64,000 nt of DNA from Thermoguttaceae bacterium (GTDB taxonomy: Bacteria; Planctomycetota; Planctomycetia; Pirellulales; Thermoguttaceae), in the NCBI GenBank assembly GCA_017447865.1, contig JAFSMO010000021.1, positions 47,469 to 111,468 on the forward strand, read 5' to 3'. The notes beneath the pieces are model-generated. The model did no database searches. It saw only the letters and a list, made by a program, of their open reading frames with translations, and was not told the origin of the DNA. This document shows, in pieces, positions 36,479 to 46,900 of the stretch. Both the position numbers and the translations under genes were made by a program. Every line of letters begins with the position of its first letter. Positions within the stretch are counted from its first letter, which is position 1.

Positions 36479-39400
36479 TTACTTCCGTTTCCGCCAGTAC
36501 ATCAGCCCGAACGCGCCGAGCAGGAGCATCAGCCACGCCGCAGGTTCCGGGACGGCGTTGGCGTCGATCGTCGCGTAAACCGTATCGCCCAGAACGGAAA
36601 GATTCCAGTAATACAAATCGGAAGGGACCAGCAGCGAGGTCCAGAAATCGGTGCCGTAATCCTGGCCGAAATCGCCCGACGTGTTCTGAATGATCGGGTA
36701 AGTCATCCCCGGCAGAATGTCGCCGAGATCCAGGTCGATGGTCCCCGAAGCGACGTCGAAGGAACTGGCCCGCAGGAGGTCCATCCCGTTGTTCGCGTCC
36801 TGCTCCAGCAGAAGCGTGGCGCCGGAATCGAGTTTGAACTCGCCGCCGACCGTTGCCGTGCCGATCGGATCGCCCGGTGAGAAGACCTTGCCCGGGTTGA
36901 CCGTGACGCCGCACGACGTATTCCCCTGCAGGTCGAGCTGCCCGGCGGAAACCGTCAGGCTCTGCACGTTGATCATCCCGGTCTCGCCCGTGTTCAGCTG
37001 GAGCTTACCGTCGCCAGTCTTCTCGATCGACGCAGCCGTGATCGACCCGTTGAATTCGGTCGTCTCGTCATTGCTGAGCGTCAAATCCTTGCCGGTCGCA
37101 TCGATACTCGCCGCGGTTTCCTCGCTTCCGCCGGAAAGATTCTTCAGCGTTCCGCCCGTGGGCAAAACGAGCGTGCCCGCTTCGACCGTCGTCGGGCCGG
37201 TGTAGGTCGGGCCCTGCGTCAGAGTCAGCGTCCCCTCGCCCTTTTTCGTCAGTCCGCCCTCAGCGTCGCCTTCGCCCGTTCCCTGCTCCAGTTTGGCGGA
37301 GACCGTGACGTTATGGCCGTTTGTGTCGAAGACGGCGCCGCCCTGTTTGACGTAGAATTTCATCGAGCCCATCGGCGTGAGGAACGACGCGTCATTATCG
37401 GCGACGGCCTGAAGCGTTCCGCCGTTGAAGTTGAACGTACTGCCGTCTTTCGGGCCGTTATTCTTCACGCCGAACAGGGAGATCGTTCCGCCGTTGAGGT
37501 TGACCGTGCTGGTGCCGTAGCCGAACCAGAGGTTGCCGCAGGCGGGGTCGCCGCTTTCGGTGTACGCGCCAGGAACGCCGAGCGTGAGCTGCCCGCCGTT
37601 CATCGTAAGCGTGCCTTGGGCGCCGGTTTTATTCGCCGCGATGAGGATTCGGCCATCGACCTGCATCGAGCCGCCGTTGATCGTCAGGACGCCGACTGTC
37701 GTGTCCGAGTTGGTCCCGAGCTGAATGCTGCCCGTGTTGTTGCTCGCATTGTGGATCGTCACGTTACCGGAGTTCAGGGTGAGGCTTCCGCTGGAGCCGT
37801 TCCCGATCATGACCGAGCTGCCGTACCCGTCGGCGGGCATGTTCAGGACGCCGTCTTCACCCGCGTCGATCGTCGCCGTGGCGCCGCTGTTGACGACCAG
37901 ACGGGAAACGAACGCCGAGCCCGTAATATTCAACGCGCCGGCCGAAACGGTCGTGACGCCGGTGTAAGTGTTTGCGCCCGAAAGCGTCAGCGTGCCCGCG
38001 CCGGTTTTGGTGAAGCCGCCATCGCTCTTGACCGTGCCTGAAATGGTCAGCGTGTCCGATACGACGTTGATCGTCGCTTTGGCCCCGCTGTTGATGTGGA
38101 CTCGGGATTTGATCGTGGAATTGCCCGTTGAAGTGATGGTGCCGGTTCGCGTGGCGAAGTCCAGACCGGTTCCGCCGCTTGTATAGCCGTATTCTTCCTC
38201 GATCACACCGTTTTCCAGCGTTACGTTTTTAATGTGCGTATAGGTCTGGGGTTTTAATGTTCCGCGAATGACGACGTCATTGGGATTCGCGCCGTAGCCA
38301 AACTGATTCGCATTCCGCAATTCGAGCGTGGCCCCTGATTCGATCGTAACGGTTCCAGTGCCGAGCTGACTGTTTGACTGGTTTTTGCCGGTCGCACAAA
38401 TCAACGTACCTTTTTGGATGGTCAGCCCGCCGGAGAACGAGCCCGTCCCCGTTAGCGTCACCGTTCCCGTGCCGGTTTTGATCACTTTTCCCGTTCCGGA
38501 GATGGCATTCGGAAGGGATTTCTCTGCCGTATGCGCGAATTCCAGCGTCCCGTTATTAACGACCGCGCCGGTTCCCAGCGTGCCGTCGCCGGAAAGGATG
38601 AACTGGCAGTCGGAAATCGTCGTTCCGCCGGTGTAGGTGTTCGCGCCGGCCAGAGTCATCGTCCCCGCGCCGGTTTTGGTCAAAGCGCCGGCTCCGGTCA
38701 AAACCGTGTTAATGGTGATCGATTTCCCGGAATCCGCGTTAAACGTTATGTTTGTGCCGTCGTTCAGGGTGGCCGTCATGTCGGCGCCCCACGTATGGCT
38801 TTCGGTCGCGTTGATCGTGGCGGTTCCCAGTTTGATGATCGGTGCGACCGAACTGCCGGCGCCTCTGGCATTGCGCAGAACGCCGCCCGAGCCGAGGTTC
38901 AGCGTTCCGCCGGTCACCGTGAGCTGGCCGCGGGCGGCCGAGTTGTTCGAGAGGCTGATCCCTTTCAGGTTGGCCGTCCCGCCGGAAATGTTCAGCTCCG
39001 CGTAGCCGTCCCAGGCGACGTACGTCGTCGTATTCAGGACGCTGAACGTCCCGCCGGAAAGATTGTACCGCGACGGGTAGCCGGTGTTGGGGTAGTGACC
39101 GATGCGCACGCCGGAAGCCGCGTCCGTGGTAAACTGTACCGTTCCGCCGCTTTGGTAAATGTTGCCTTGCGCGTTTTTGGCCTGATTAACGTAGGCCTGA
39201 CCCGAAACCGACAGCGAGGCGCCTTCGTTAACGTAAACGTTGTTCGTCCACTTGTTGCAAATGTAGAAATTCGTCGTCGTGAGGCTGCCGTTGAGCGTCA
39301 TGCTGCTCCCGTTATTCGCGGCATTGGTCATGAAGAACGTGCCCAACGTGTTATTCGTGCCGGCGGCAAAAACGAGCTTTTCCCCATTTTGGCTCAGCTG

Positions 39401-39649
39401 CCCGGTGGTCACGACGTTTTGGGTGAAGGTGATCGTCCCGCCGGAATCAGGCGTCACGGTCAGATTGGACGTCGCGTTGACCACCTCGGTGTAATCGCCG
39501 CTCCCGGTAAACGTCGTACCGTCGAAGGTCACCTCGGCCTGTACGCAAGCCGCAAGGAGGAAAACCCCTGCCAAAAGAAGAACGGCACGCCCCCGCGTAA
39601 AAGCACGGAGGGAGGAAATTTTTGCGCTATTTATAAAGGACGATTTCAT
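36479..39649 (-). CDS. PATR PEP-CTERM surface protein (1056 aa)
   Basis: The start is placed at MKSSFINSAK (39649), behind a GAGG site, not at the longer frame start at 39856, which lies upstream of the promoter. It has a signal peptide with extended n-region (about 1-38). Residues 40-370 are homologous to the N-terminus of the gene at 47073-51404 (VRIGHYPNTGYPSRYNLSGG). PATR repeats (KTGAGTMTLAGANTYTGGTT), the shared 230-residue module, FSPGDPIG, VPEPAAW, LLLLGAFGLMYW and RKRK follow. It is the first gene of a four-gene unit and is driven by the palindromic promoter at 39719. Confidence 0.85.
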   Translation of the reverse strand: MKSSFINSAKISSLRAFTRGRAVLLLAGVFLLAACVQAEVTFDGTTFTGSGDYTEVVNATSNLTVTPDSGGTITFTQNVVTTGQLSQNGEKLVFAAGTNNTLGTFFMTNAANNGSSMTLNGSLTTTNFYICNKWTNNVYVNEGASLSVSGQAYVNQAKNAQGNIYQSGGTVQFTTDAASGVRIGHYPNTGYPSRYNLSGGTFSVLNTTTYVAWDGYAELNISGGTANLKGISLSNNSAARGQLTVTGGTLNLGSGGVLRNARGAGSSVAPIIKLGTATINATESHTWGADMTATLNDGTNITFNADSGKSITINTVLTGAGALTKTGAGTMTLAGANTYTGGTTISDCQFILSGDGTLGTGAVVNNGTLEFAHTAEKSLPNAISGTGKVIKTGTGTVTLTGTGSFSGGLTIQKGTLICATGKNQSNSQLGTGTVTIESGATLELRNANQFGYGANPNDVVIRGTLKPQTYTHIKNVTLENGVIEEEYGYTSGGTGLDFATRTGTITSTGNSTIKSRVHINSGAKATINVVSDTLTISGTVKSDGGFTKTGAGTLTLSGANTYTGVTTVSAGALNITGSAFVSRLVVNSGATATIDAGEDGVLNMPADGYGSSVMIGNGSSGSLTLNSGNVTIHNASNNTGSIQLGTNSDTTVGVLTINGGSMQVDGRILIAANKTGAQGTLTMNGGQLTLGVPGAYTESGDPACGNLWFGYGTSTVNLNGGTISLFGVKNNGPKDGSTFNFNGGTLQAVADNDASFLTPMGSMKFYVKQGGAVFDTNGHNVTVSAKLEQGTGEGDAEGGLTKKGEGTLTLTQGPTYTGPTTVEAGTLVLPTGGTLKNLSGGSEETAASIDATGKDLTLSNDETTEFNGSITAASIEKTGDGKLQLNTGETGMINVQSLTVSAGQLDLQGNTSCGVTVNPGKVFSPGDPIGTATVGGEFKLDSGATLLLEQDANNGMDLLRASSFDVASGTIDLDLGDILPGMTYPIIQNTSGDFGQDYGTDFWTSLLVPSDLYYWNLSVLGDTVYATIDANAVPEPAAWLMLLLGAFGLMYWRKRK

Positions 39650-39718
39650 TTTTACGGCCTCAATGTTTTGAACATCACGACGGTCTGTAACCGCACGAAC
39701 TATGGTAACACCAAGAAT

Positions 39719-39748
39719 ATTATAGTCCAAATTCCAGAATTTGTTGGC
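39719..39748 (-). promoter_or_regulatory. Shared palindromic promoter, copy 3 (39.6-25.6 kb unit)
   Basis: CAAATTCCAGAATTTG (39728-39743) is a perfect inverted repeat with 7-bp arms and a 2-base centre. On the minus strand TATAAT (39719-39724) follows after 3 bases, and CCAACA (39742-39747) occupies the -35 position at 17-base spacing, so the palindrome fills the spacer. A T-rich stretch lies upstream. This is the best-conserved copy. Confidence 0.75.
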
Positions 39749-39880
39749 CCAAAGATGGAAAAATGTTAAAAAAGAGTGTAAAAATTTAAAAAAATGACGG
39801 AAAAGTTTTTGAAGTACGGCAATACAGAAACCGAAAGCATCCTTTGCCGCTTTCACCTGGCGACCGAAAACATGGCGGCA

Positions 39881-39905
39881 AAAAAGAGTTTTCCCTTGGG
39901 AAACG
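39881..39905 (-). terminator. Possible terminator of the subtilase-containing unit
   Basis: On the minus strand GTTTCCC-AA-GGGAAAAC is followed by TCTTTTTT. The surrounding 39840-39930 also holds three copies of GCGGCAAA or its complement, which can form alternative stems. The gap 39650-39976 contains this structure and the palindromic promoter but no gene. Confidence 0.45.
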
Positions 39906-39976
39906 TCCAGCGTACTTCAGCGGCAAAGGGAAAGCGGTGAATGTCGCTTGCGCGATTGTATCACCGCACACCCAAT

Positions 39977-41968
39977 TTACTTCTTCCGCCAGTACATCAC
40001 CCCTGCCGCACCGAGCAGGAGCATCACCCACGTCGCGGGTTCCGGCATGGCATTGGCGTCGATGTAACGCAAGTCCCCCATGTAAAACGTGCTGTAAACG
40101 TCCGAGACAGTAAAGGGCGTATCCCCGCCGACGTTGTAAACGTTCAGCGTCCAGTCGCCCGTTGGGTCTTCGCCCCAGAAGGCGTTGGAGGAGAACGACC
40201 ACGTCAGTGTGTCCAGGTAGTGGTAAAAGGATTTCTTGTCCGGAAAGGCCAAAATGCTTTCGCAGCCGTCGTGGTCCAGCGTGATTTCCAGGTAACGCGC
40301 GTCAAAGCCTCGTTCCTCGTCATTCCCGGTGATCGTCAGTGTCACGACCACTTCCTCCAGGTTCTGTTTCTCAATGCCGGCGTTCAGGAACGTGTCCTCG
40401 GTAATCGTTTGGGTCTGCGTATAAACCAGCTGCGACGGCGAGGCGGCCAGGGGCTGGATCTCGCTCAGGGTCACGTAAGCCTCGGTCCCCGTCTGGTTTT
40501 CGGCGGCGGCCGCGAGAATGCCGTTTTCCGAACTGCTGTAACGGGTCGAATAAACGGCGTCGTCGGTATAGTTCATTTCCTTCAGGCTGGATCGGTAAAT
40601 CAGCTTTTCGTCAGGCGAAACTTCCGTGGTCGCCCAGTTGATCGTGGCGATTGACTGCTCTGTGACCGAATTGGCCCACCCGTCCAGGACCGCCTCCGGG
40701 GTGAGGATGGCGTCGATCAGGCCCCCGGCGTTGATCTGCCCGAACCCGTAAGAGGGCGAGAAGGAAATGCCCGCGGCGTTCCTCGTCCACGCGACCGGAC
40801 TCTTGGTCGCTTCGGTATCGATTTTGGTGGACGTTCTGACGAGCAGATGTTTGATGTATCGGGCGTCGCAAACCTGGCCGGGGTACGTGTCCCTGTACGC
40901 CCCGATCGCCAGAGCTATGACGCCGGTCGCGACCGGGCAGGACGCGGACGTGCCGTTGAACTCGTCAAGCACATTGCCGACCGCGAACCCCTGATATTCG
41001 GAGTCAGCGACGAATTGGCAGTCGTAGGTGAAGACGTTGCCGGTCTTGATGTCTTCCCGGTCGGAGGTCTGGATACCAACGCCCGGCGCGCAAATAAAGA
41101 CGCAGGACCCGTAGTCACTAAACTCAGCGTGAGCGGTGTAATCGGTCGTATTGTTTTTTCCCGTGGCGGCCACGGTGATCGTATAGGGGTGCGCGGTATA
41201 AACTTTCTTTGAACTGTCTTTGCTGTCGGAGAAAAAATGCCCATCGCGTTCGTTGCCGGAGGAAAACAGCAAAAGCGTGTTGTTGAGCCTGGCGTCGTTG
41301 ATTTCGTCCAGATTCAGGTCGGATCCGGAGCCGATGTATCCCATGGCTCTGCCGTAACTGTTGTTTTTGATGTCAATGACGTCGTTTCTGTAAACCAGGG
41401 CCTCCCCCAAATCGAATTCCCTGTACGGGATGCCCGGCGCGATTTCCGCATTAAAATTCTGACAGGCGAAATCGATCCGGATGGGGACAAGCGTCGCGTT
41501 GTAAGCGGAGCCGTAGGTGTTCGTCGCGCTGTCGTAAGCGGCAATACAGCCCGTGACGGAAGTGCCGTGGCAGTCGTTATCGCTTATGGCCTCCTTGGAG
41601 GCGCCGTTATACAGAACGGTCGCTCTTTCCCAAACGGCAGACGTGTCGTTTGGCGACTGCTCTGGCAGAGTCGGTAAAAATTCTTTGAAAACAGGTTCAT
41701 TATAGAGTACGCCGGTGTTGTATGCCAACCTCCTGTCGATTTGGGAGCCGTAGAACGGGTGGTCCATGTCCACGCTGTCATCGATGATGCCTACGACGGC
41801 GTTATGACCGGTGAAGCCCAGATTCCATGCGTACGGCACGTTCACGGCGTCGAGCCAGGAGCTATACGTCGTCGGAACGGCCCGCTCCTCCGCGAACACG
41901 CTGGCGTTGAACAGGAGCGCAAGGGCTCCGAACAGGCAAAAACGATTAAAAAATTCAGGTGTTGGCAT
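39977..41968 (-). CDS. Subtilisin-like protease (S8) with P-domain and PEP-CTERM, copy B
   Basis: 663 residues. After a signal peptide (about 1-26) the S8 domain carries the complete triad: Asp in GIIDDSVD (63/64), His134 in CHGTSVTG and Ser341 in NGTSASCP, plus the oxyanion Asn in NNSYG or SSGN. Residues about 515-650 match the proprotein-convertase P-domain (GEDPTGDWTLNVYN). The end is MPEPATW, LLLLGAAGVMYW and RKK. It is a surface-sorted endopeptidase and a close tandem paralogue of the upstream gene, whose stop overlaps this ATG by 14 bases, so translation is probably coupled. It is the last gene of the five-gene unit. It may mature the co-transcribed surface proteins (inference). Confidence 0.9.
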   Translation of the reverse strand: MPTPEFFNRFCLFGALALLFNASVFAEERAVPTTYSSWLDAVNVPYAWNLGFTGHNAVVGIIDDSVDMDHPFYGSQIDRRLAYNTGVLYNEPVFKEFLPTLPEQSPNDTSAVWERATVLYNGASKEAISDNDCHGTSVTGCIAAYDSATNTYGSAYNATLVPIRIDFACQNFNAEIAPGIPYREFDLGEALVYRNDVIDIKNNSYGRAMGYIGSGSDLNLDEINDARLNNTLLLFSSGNERDGHFFSDSKDSSKKVYTAHPYTITVAATGKNNTTDYTAHAEFSDYGSCVFICAPGVGIQTSDREDIKTGNVFTYDCQFVADSEYQGFAVGNVLDEFNGTSASCPVATGVIALAIGAYRDTYPGQVCDARYIKHLLVRTSTKIDTEATKSPVAWTRNAAGISFSPSYGFGQINAGGLIDAILTPEAVLDGWANSVTEQSIATINWATTEVSPDEKLIYRSSLKEMNYTDDAVYSTRYSSSENGILAAAAENQTGTEAYVTLSEIQPLAASPSQLVYTQTQTITEDTFLNAGIEKQNLEEVVVTLTITGNDEERGFDARYLEITLDHDGCESILAFPDKKSFYHYLDTLTWSFSSNAFWGEDPTGDWTLNVYNVGGDTPFTVSDVYSTFYMGDLRYIDANAMPEPATWVMLLLGAAGVMYWRKK

Positions 41969-43943
41969 GATATTTACCGTAAAAAGTCTTTCTGCGCTGG
42001 ATCAGGACCAGCCCGCACGAGCCGAGCAGAAGCAGGACCCACGCGGACGGTTCCGGAACGGAATTTCGCAGCGTCCCCATGTAGAACGTGCTGAAAATGT
42101 CGAAAACCTGAAACGTATCCGTGGTACCGAGGTTGGCGATTTTTAAGGTCCAGTCTCCCGTCGGGTCTTCACCCCAGAAGGAGTTCGAGGAAAACGACCA
42201 CGATAAGTCGTCGATGTTGTCCTGGATGCTGTTTTTATCGGAAAAAACCAAATAGCTTTGCAGACCATTGTGGTCCAGAATGACTTCCATATAACGCGCG
42301 TCAAAACCGATTTCGGGGTCGTCGGCCTTGGCCGAAAATGTAACGACCACTTCCTCCAGGGGCTGCTTGGTAATTCCGGCGTTGAGGAACATTTGGTCGG
42401 TGAACGTTTTAGTTTCGAAATAAACCTGTTCATCGCCGTCCGCCGCCATGGGGGTAAGGGTAATTTCATCAGGCTGGAGGGTGATTTGACCGGGCTGGTA
42501 TTCTTCAAGCATGGTATAATAACCGGTTCCACCGGACCCGCCGGTCTTGTTGAGGGAAAGGACCGTCGAACGGAAAGCCAGCACTTCTTCCGCCGTCATG
42601 GCCATCGTGGACCAGTCCAGGGTGGCGACGGTCTGCGGTGTTACCGTGTCGAACCGCCCGCCCAAGACCGTTTCCGGGTCGAGAATGGCGTCGATCAGTC
42701 CCTTGGCGTTGATCTGCCCAAACCCGTAGGAGTGCGAGAACGAAAGACCCGCGGCATTGGTTCTCCAGACCGCCGACAGTTTGGTCGTCTCGGTGTCGAT
42801 TTTCGTGGACGTTCTGGCGAGCAGGTGCTTGATGAACCGGACGTCACAAACCTGACCCGGGTAGGTGGTTTTATAGGCGTCCAACGCCAGCGCCAAAACG
42901 CCGACCGCGATGGGGCTGGACGCAGATGTTCCACTAAAGGCTTCGTTCACGTTACCGAGGGCAGCCCCCTGGAATTCGTAATCGGACTCGAATTCTTCAC
43001 GGTAGGTGAATACGTTCCCGGTCCGGACGTCTTCCCGGTCAGCGGTCTGAATTCCAACGCCGGGGGCCGTAATGAAAACGCTTGATCCGTAGTTGCTGAA
43101 CGGCGCGAAACTGGTGTAATCGGTCGTCTTGTTTGCTCCCGTCGCGGCTACTGTGATGGTGTACGGATGAGACGTGAATAATTTCTTGGTACAGTTTTTG
43201 CCGTTGGGGTAAAGGAGTACGTTGCGCTCGTTCCCTGCGGAGTACAGCATGATCGTATTGTTCGCTTTGGCGTCCGCGAGTGCGGCCAGTTTTTCATCCG
43301 CCGCAAGGACGTAGAATCCGACTCCCATGCCGTAACTGTTGTTTTTGATGTCGATCTTGCTGTTGTGAAGTGAGATCGCCTGAGCGACGGCTAACTCTCC
43401 GGCTCGGGGGCCGTCAAGCTTGAGGTCAAAAGCCTGGCACGGAAAATCCACCCGTATGGGAGCGATCGTCGCATCGTAGGCCGGGCCGTAGGTGTTTGAC
43501 TCGGCGTCGTAGGCGGCAATGCAGCCCGTGACGCAGGTGCCGTGGTGATCGTCCTGGCTGGGCGACGTTAACCCGGATATGGGGTTTTTGACGTTCGCTT
43601 TGTCCCAGACGGCCGACGTGTCGTTTGGCGACTGCGTTGGCAAATTCGACATGAACTGTTTGTAAATTTCATTGTTGTAAACCACTCCGGTATTGTACGC
43701 CAAAGAGGTGTCAATATTGGAACCGAAGAACGGGTGCGTCATGTTGATGCTGTCGTCAATGACGCCCACGACGACGTTCTTACCGGTAAACCCGAGATTC
43801 CAGGCGTACGGCGCGTTCACGGCGTCGAGCCAGGAACTGTACGTCGTCGGAACGGCCCGCTCCTCCGCAAACACGCTGACGTGAAGCAGGAGCAGCAAGG
43901 TTCCGAACACGCAAAAACGATTAAAGTACTTGGCCGTTGACAT
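41955..43943 (-). CDS. Subtilisin-like protease (S8) with P-domain and PEP-CTERM, copy A
   Basis: 662 residues, with the start placed at MSTAKYFNRF (43943), homologous to the start of copy B; the 25-codon extension overlaps the preceding gene. Triad: Asp in GVIDDSIN, His in DDHHGTCVTG and Ser in SGTSASSP. The P-domain is marked by GEDPTGDWTLKIAN. The anchor VPEPSAWVLLLLGSCGLVLIQRRK is followed by ten extra residues (TFYGKYHANT), because one T fewer in a T-run shifts the stop past the next ATG. It begins only five bases after the stop of the PATR gene at 43949. Tandem duplication with copy B is evident over the whole length. Confidence 0.9.
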   Translation of the reverse strand: MSTAKYFNRFCVFGTLLLLLHVSVFAEERAVPTTYSSWLDAVNAPYAWNLGFTGKNVVVGVIDDSINMTHPFFGSNIDTSLAYNTGVVYNNEIYKQFMSNLPTQSPNDTSAVWDKANVKNPISGLTSPSQDDHHGTCVTGCIAAYDAESNTYGPAYDATIAPIRVDFPCQAFDLKLDGPRAGELAVAQAISLHNSKIDIKNNSYGMGVGFYVLAADEKLAALADAKANNTIMLYSAGNERNVLLYPNGKNCTKKLFTSHPYTITVAATGANKTTDYTSFAPFSNYGSSVFITAPGVGIQTADREDVRTGNVFTYREEFESDYEFQGAALGNVNEAFSGTSASSPIAVGVLALALDAYKTTYPGQVCDVRFIKHLLARTSTKIDTETTKLSAVWRTNAAGLSFSHSYGFGQINAKGLIDAILDPETVLGGRFDTVTPQTVATLDWSTMAMTAEEVLAFRSTVLSLNKTGGSGGTGYYTMLEEYQPGQITLQPDEITLTPMAADGDEQVYFETKTFTDQMFLNAGITKQPLEEVVVTFSAKADDPEIGFDARYMEVILDHNGLQSYLVFSDKNSIQDNIDDLSWSFSSNSFWGEDPTGDWTLKIANLGTTDTFQVFDIFSTFYMGTLRNSVPEPSAWVLLLLGSCGLVLIQRRKTFYGKYHANT

Positions 43944-43948
43944 GATAT

Positions 43949-46900
43949 TTACTGTAAAAAAGCCTTTCTGCGCTGGATCCTGACCAGCCCGAACGCACCG
44001 AGCAGGAGCAGGAGCCACGCGGACGGTTCCGGCACGGCGTTGGCGTCGAGGATGCCCGTGATGGCGTAGAGGCCCGAATCGAGGCGCTCGTAGTTCAAAT
44101 TGGCGAGATAGGCTGGCGCAATGACGTAATTATCGATGAAGGTCGGCGCCAATGTCTCGCTGTTGCCAGCCGAGAAAATCGCGGTAAAAGTCGCCCCCGG
44201 GTTCAGGCTGGATCCGTCCGCCAGCTCGAGGTAGATCTGGCCGTTATTCAGTTCCAGGTCGCCCGTGATGAGCAGCTCGTCGTTCTGGTCCGAGGCGGAG
44301 CCGCCGATCTCCATGATGATTTTCGCAGGATCGCCGGTGGCCGTCAGCTGTCCGAGCGCGAGACTGCCGTTGACCGTCAGTTTCCCGACCGAGTTGCCCG
44401 GCGAGAACTCCGCGCCGTTGTTGATCTCCAGCCGGCCGGTGAGGTACTCCTTCATGTCCAAGCGACCGGTCTGAACGGTCAGGGTCGTCGCGTCAAAACT
44501 GTTCTGGGCGGCGTCGATCTTCAGCGTGCCCGCGCCGGTTTTGAGGATCTTGCCCGTACTGGTCATTTTGCTGGTGGAGGCGAACGCCATGGTTTTCTCC
44601 GCGCTGCCGGCCACGTCGATTTCGAGGGTCCCTGCTTCGCTGATCGTCACGGGGCCCGTTCCGAGCGCACCGCTGCCGGTCAGGAGGATCTTGCCCGCCT
44701 GAATGTCCGTTCCGCCGGTGTAATTATTGCTGCCGGAAAGCGTCAGCGTCCCGGTGGTGTTTTTGATCAGGCCGAGCTTCCTCTGGGATGCGTTGACCCC
44801 GCCGATCACGCCGGAAAACTCGCCCTGACCGACGGTGAGCGTGGCGTAGTTGGTCGTATTGGCGTTTACGTAGCCGCTGGCGCGGACCGTCCCGGTGCCG
44901 TTGAGCGTCCCGATGACCAGGTGGGTAACGGCCGCGCTGTTCCCCTGATGGATCAGGCCCAGGGTCGAGCCGGAGGCCATGGAGACCGTGGCGCTCGGAA
45001 GGTACACGTCGGACGCGCAGTCAGCCGAAGTGGTCGTGTAGCCGAAGTGGAGCGACTGATTGGCCGCGATGCTGATCGTGCCGCTGTAGGTCTGCGCCTC
45101 GCTGGTTCCCAGGTCAAACCGGCTCGTCGAGGTGACCGAGATCGGCCCGTTTCCGGTCAGGGCGGTAATGCCGTGCAGCCCGCGGTTCGCACCGGCCAGT
45201 TCCAGTTTGGAGTCGGACGGAAGGTTCAGCGTCCCGCCGCCCAAAGTCGCGTTGGCACCCTGCAGCTTGATCGTCGCTTTCGTGGGGACGACGCTCCCGA
45301 AGTAATTGGGCGACTCGCTGGTGAACACGACGATCGAGTTTGCCGCTGCGCCGCCGAGAAGATTCAGGTTTCCCGAGCCGGTCAGGACGGAATTGAGCGT
45401 AAGCGTTCGGGTGCCGCTATCGTCAAGATCGATCGTCGAGTCGCTCGCCACGAAAAGGCTTCCGCCCAGGGAGTACGTCGTGTTTTGGACGCCGTGGTGC
45501 ATGAACCCGCCGTCGAGGATCAGGTCGTTTGCCGTCGCGTTGGATTTGAGGAGCAGTCGGGAACCGGTCGCCATGACGAGCGTTCCCTCGAAAGGCGTCG
45601 TGGTGGTTTCGAGCCAGTAATCCGTATTCATCGCGGTCGCGTCGGAGCTGGTCACGTAGCAGACGTCGCCCGCCGCGGGGGTCCCGCTTGTGCCGTCCTT
45701 TTTGACCCACCTGCCGTCGAGGAGCCACTGCGCGCGGCCGCCGGACCAGGTGTAGTCCGAAGTTTCCGCGTTGATTGCCTGAAGTTCCAGCCCATTGAGC
45801 ATGGTGTACGTCTTGCCGTTAAGCTCCGCCAGGAGCGACGCGCTGGACGTGCCCGGCTTGATGTACTGCGAGAAATACCACGTTGAAGGATCGCTGAACG
45901 TCACTGTGTGCTTGTAACTGAAAAGCGTCTGGCCGCTCGCGTTGGTCATCGTCCAGAGGCCCGCCGACTGGTCGCCGCTCGGGTCGATCGAGTGGACCGT
46001 CAGCCGGTAAAGCGTATCGGCCGAGAGATTCCCGAGCGTGGTCGTGAAGGGGACTTTGGCCGAGGAAAAGACGAAGTCGTTGTAGAGGTTCATGTCCGCC
46101 GTGGCGTTGGTATATTTGCGCGTGCGGGAGTTGAGCACGCTGTCCGATGTGACCGTCATCGTGATCCCACTCGGAGCCGTTGCCGTGGCTGAGCTGGCTG
46201 CAGCGCCGTTTTCCACGTAAAGCTCGGTCGAACGCGGCGACATGATGCGGCTTTCCGTCCCGTCCTTGTGGTTCGAGTTGACATCGAACCGCGTGTAACC
46301 GGAGGCGGGGTCGTACGCTTCGCTCAGGTCGATCCCGTTCAGGAAGATGAAACGGTCAGTCGCCAGACCCGTCAAAACCGCCGTGCTGTCCTGGGCCGTG
46401 AACGTGTACGCGAGGTACGTGTCAGAGTCGGTGGTCTTCAGGCTGGGATTCGAGGTCGCGTTATAGACCGAGTTGGTTTTGACGCCGATTTCGGAGGTCG
46501 CGCCGGCGTGCGTGATGGACCACGTTCCGTGCGTGCCGTTATTGGCGGTAATGTCCTGCGAGAAAATCTTGAGCGAATACTCCTTGCCGACGGTCAGGCC
46601 GCCCAGCGTGACGGTGATCGGGGCGTCCGTGGTCTGCTCGAAAATGAAATCGTTCGTGACCGCGTCGCCGCTGGCGTGGTTGCGGTCCCGGTTCTTCGAG
46701 GTCGAAACGCGGTCCACTGTGACCGTGATCCCCGGATTGACCGTGACCGTGCTGGTGAGCGTCGCGTTGGCGAAGTTCATCGTGTTATAGCCGGGCAGCG
46801 TGCCGGAGTTCGATTTATTCGCCGAGTTGTCGTACCCGTTGACGTCCACCCGAACGAACGGGACGTAAACCGTATCGGCAAGCGAAACGGCCGAAAACAC

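Noticed and set aside
39649..39856. Longer N-terminus for the PATR gene (start at 39856)
   Set aside because: The extension would cross the palindromic promoter and is not signal-peptide-like; MKSSFINSAK at 39649 matches the paralogues and has a GAGG site.
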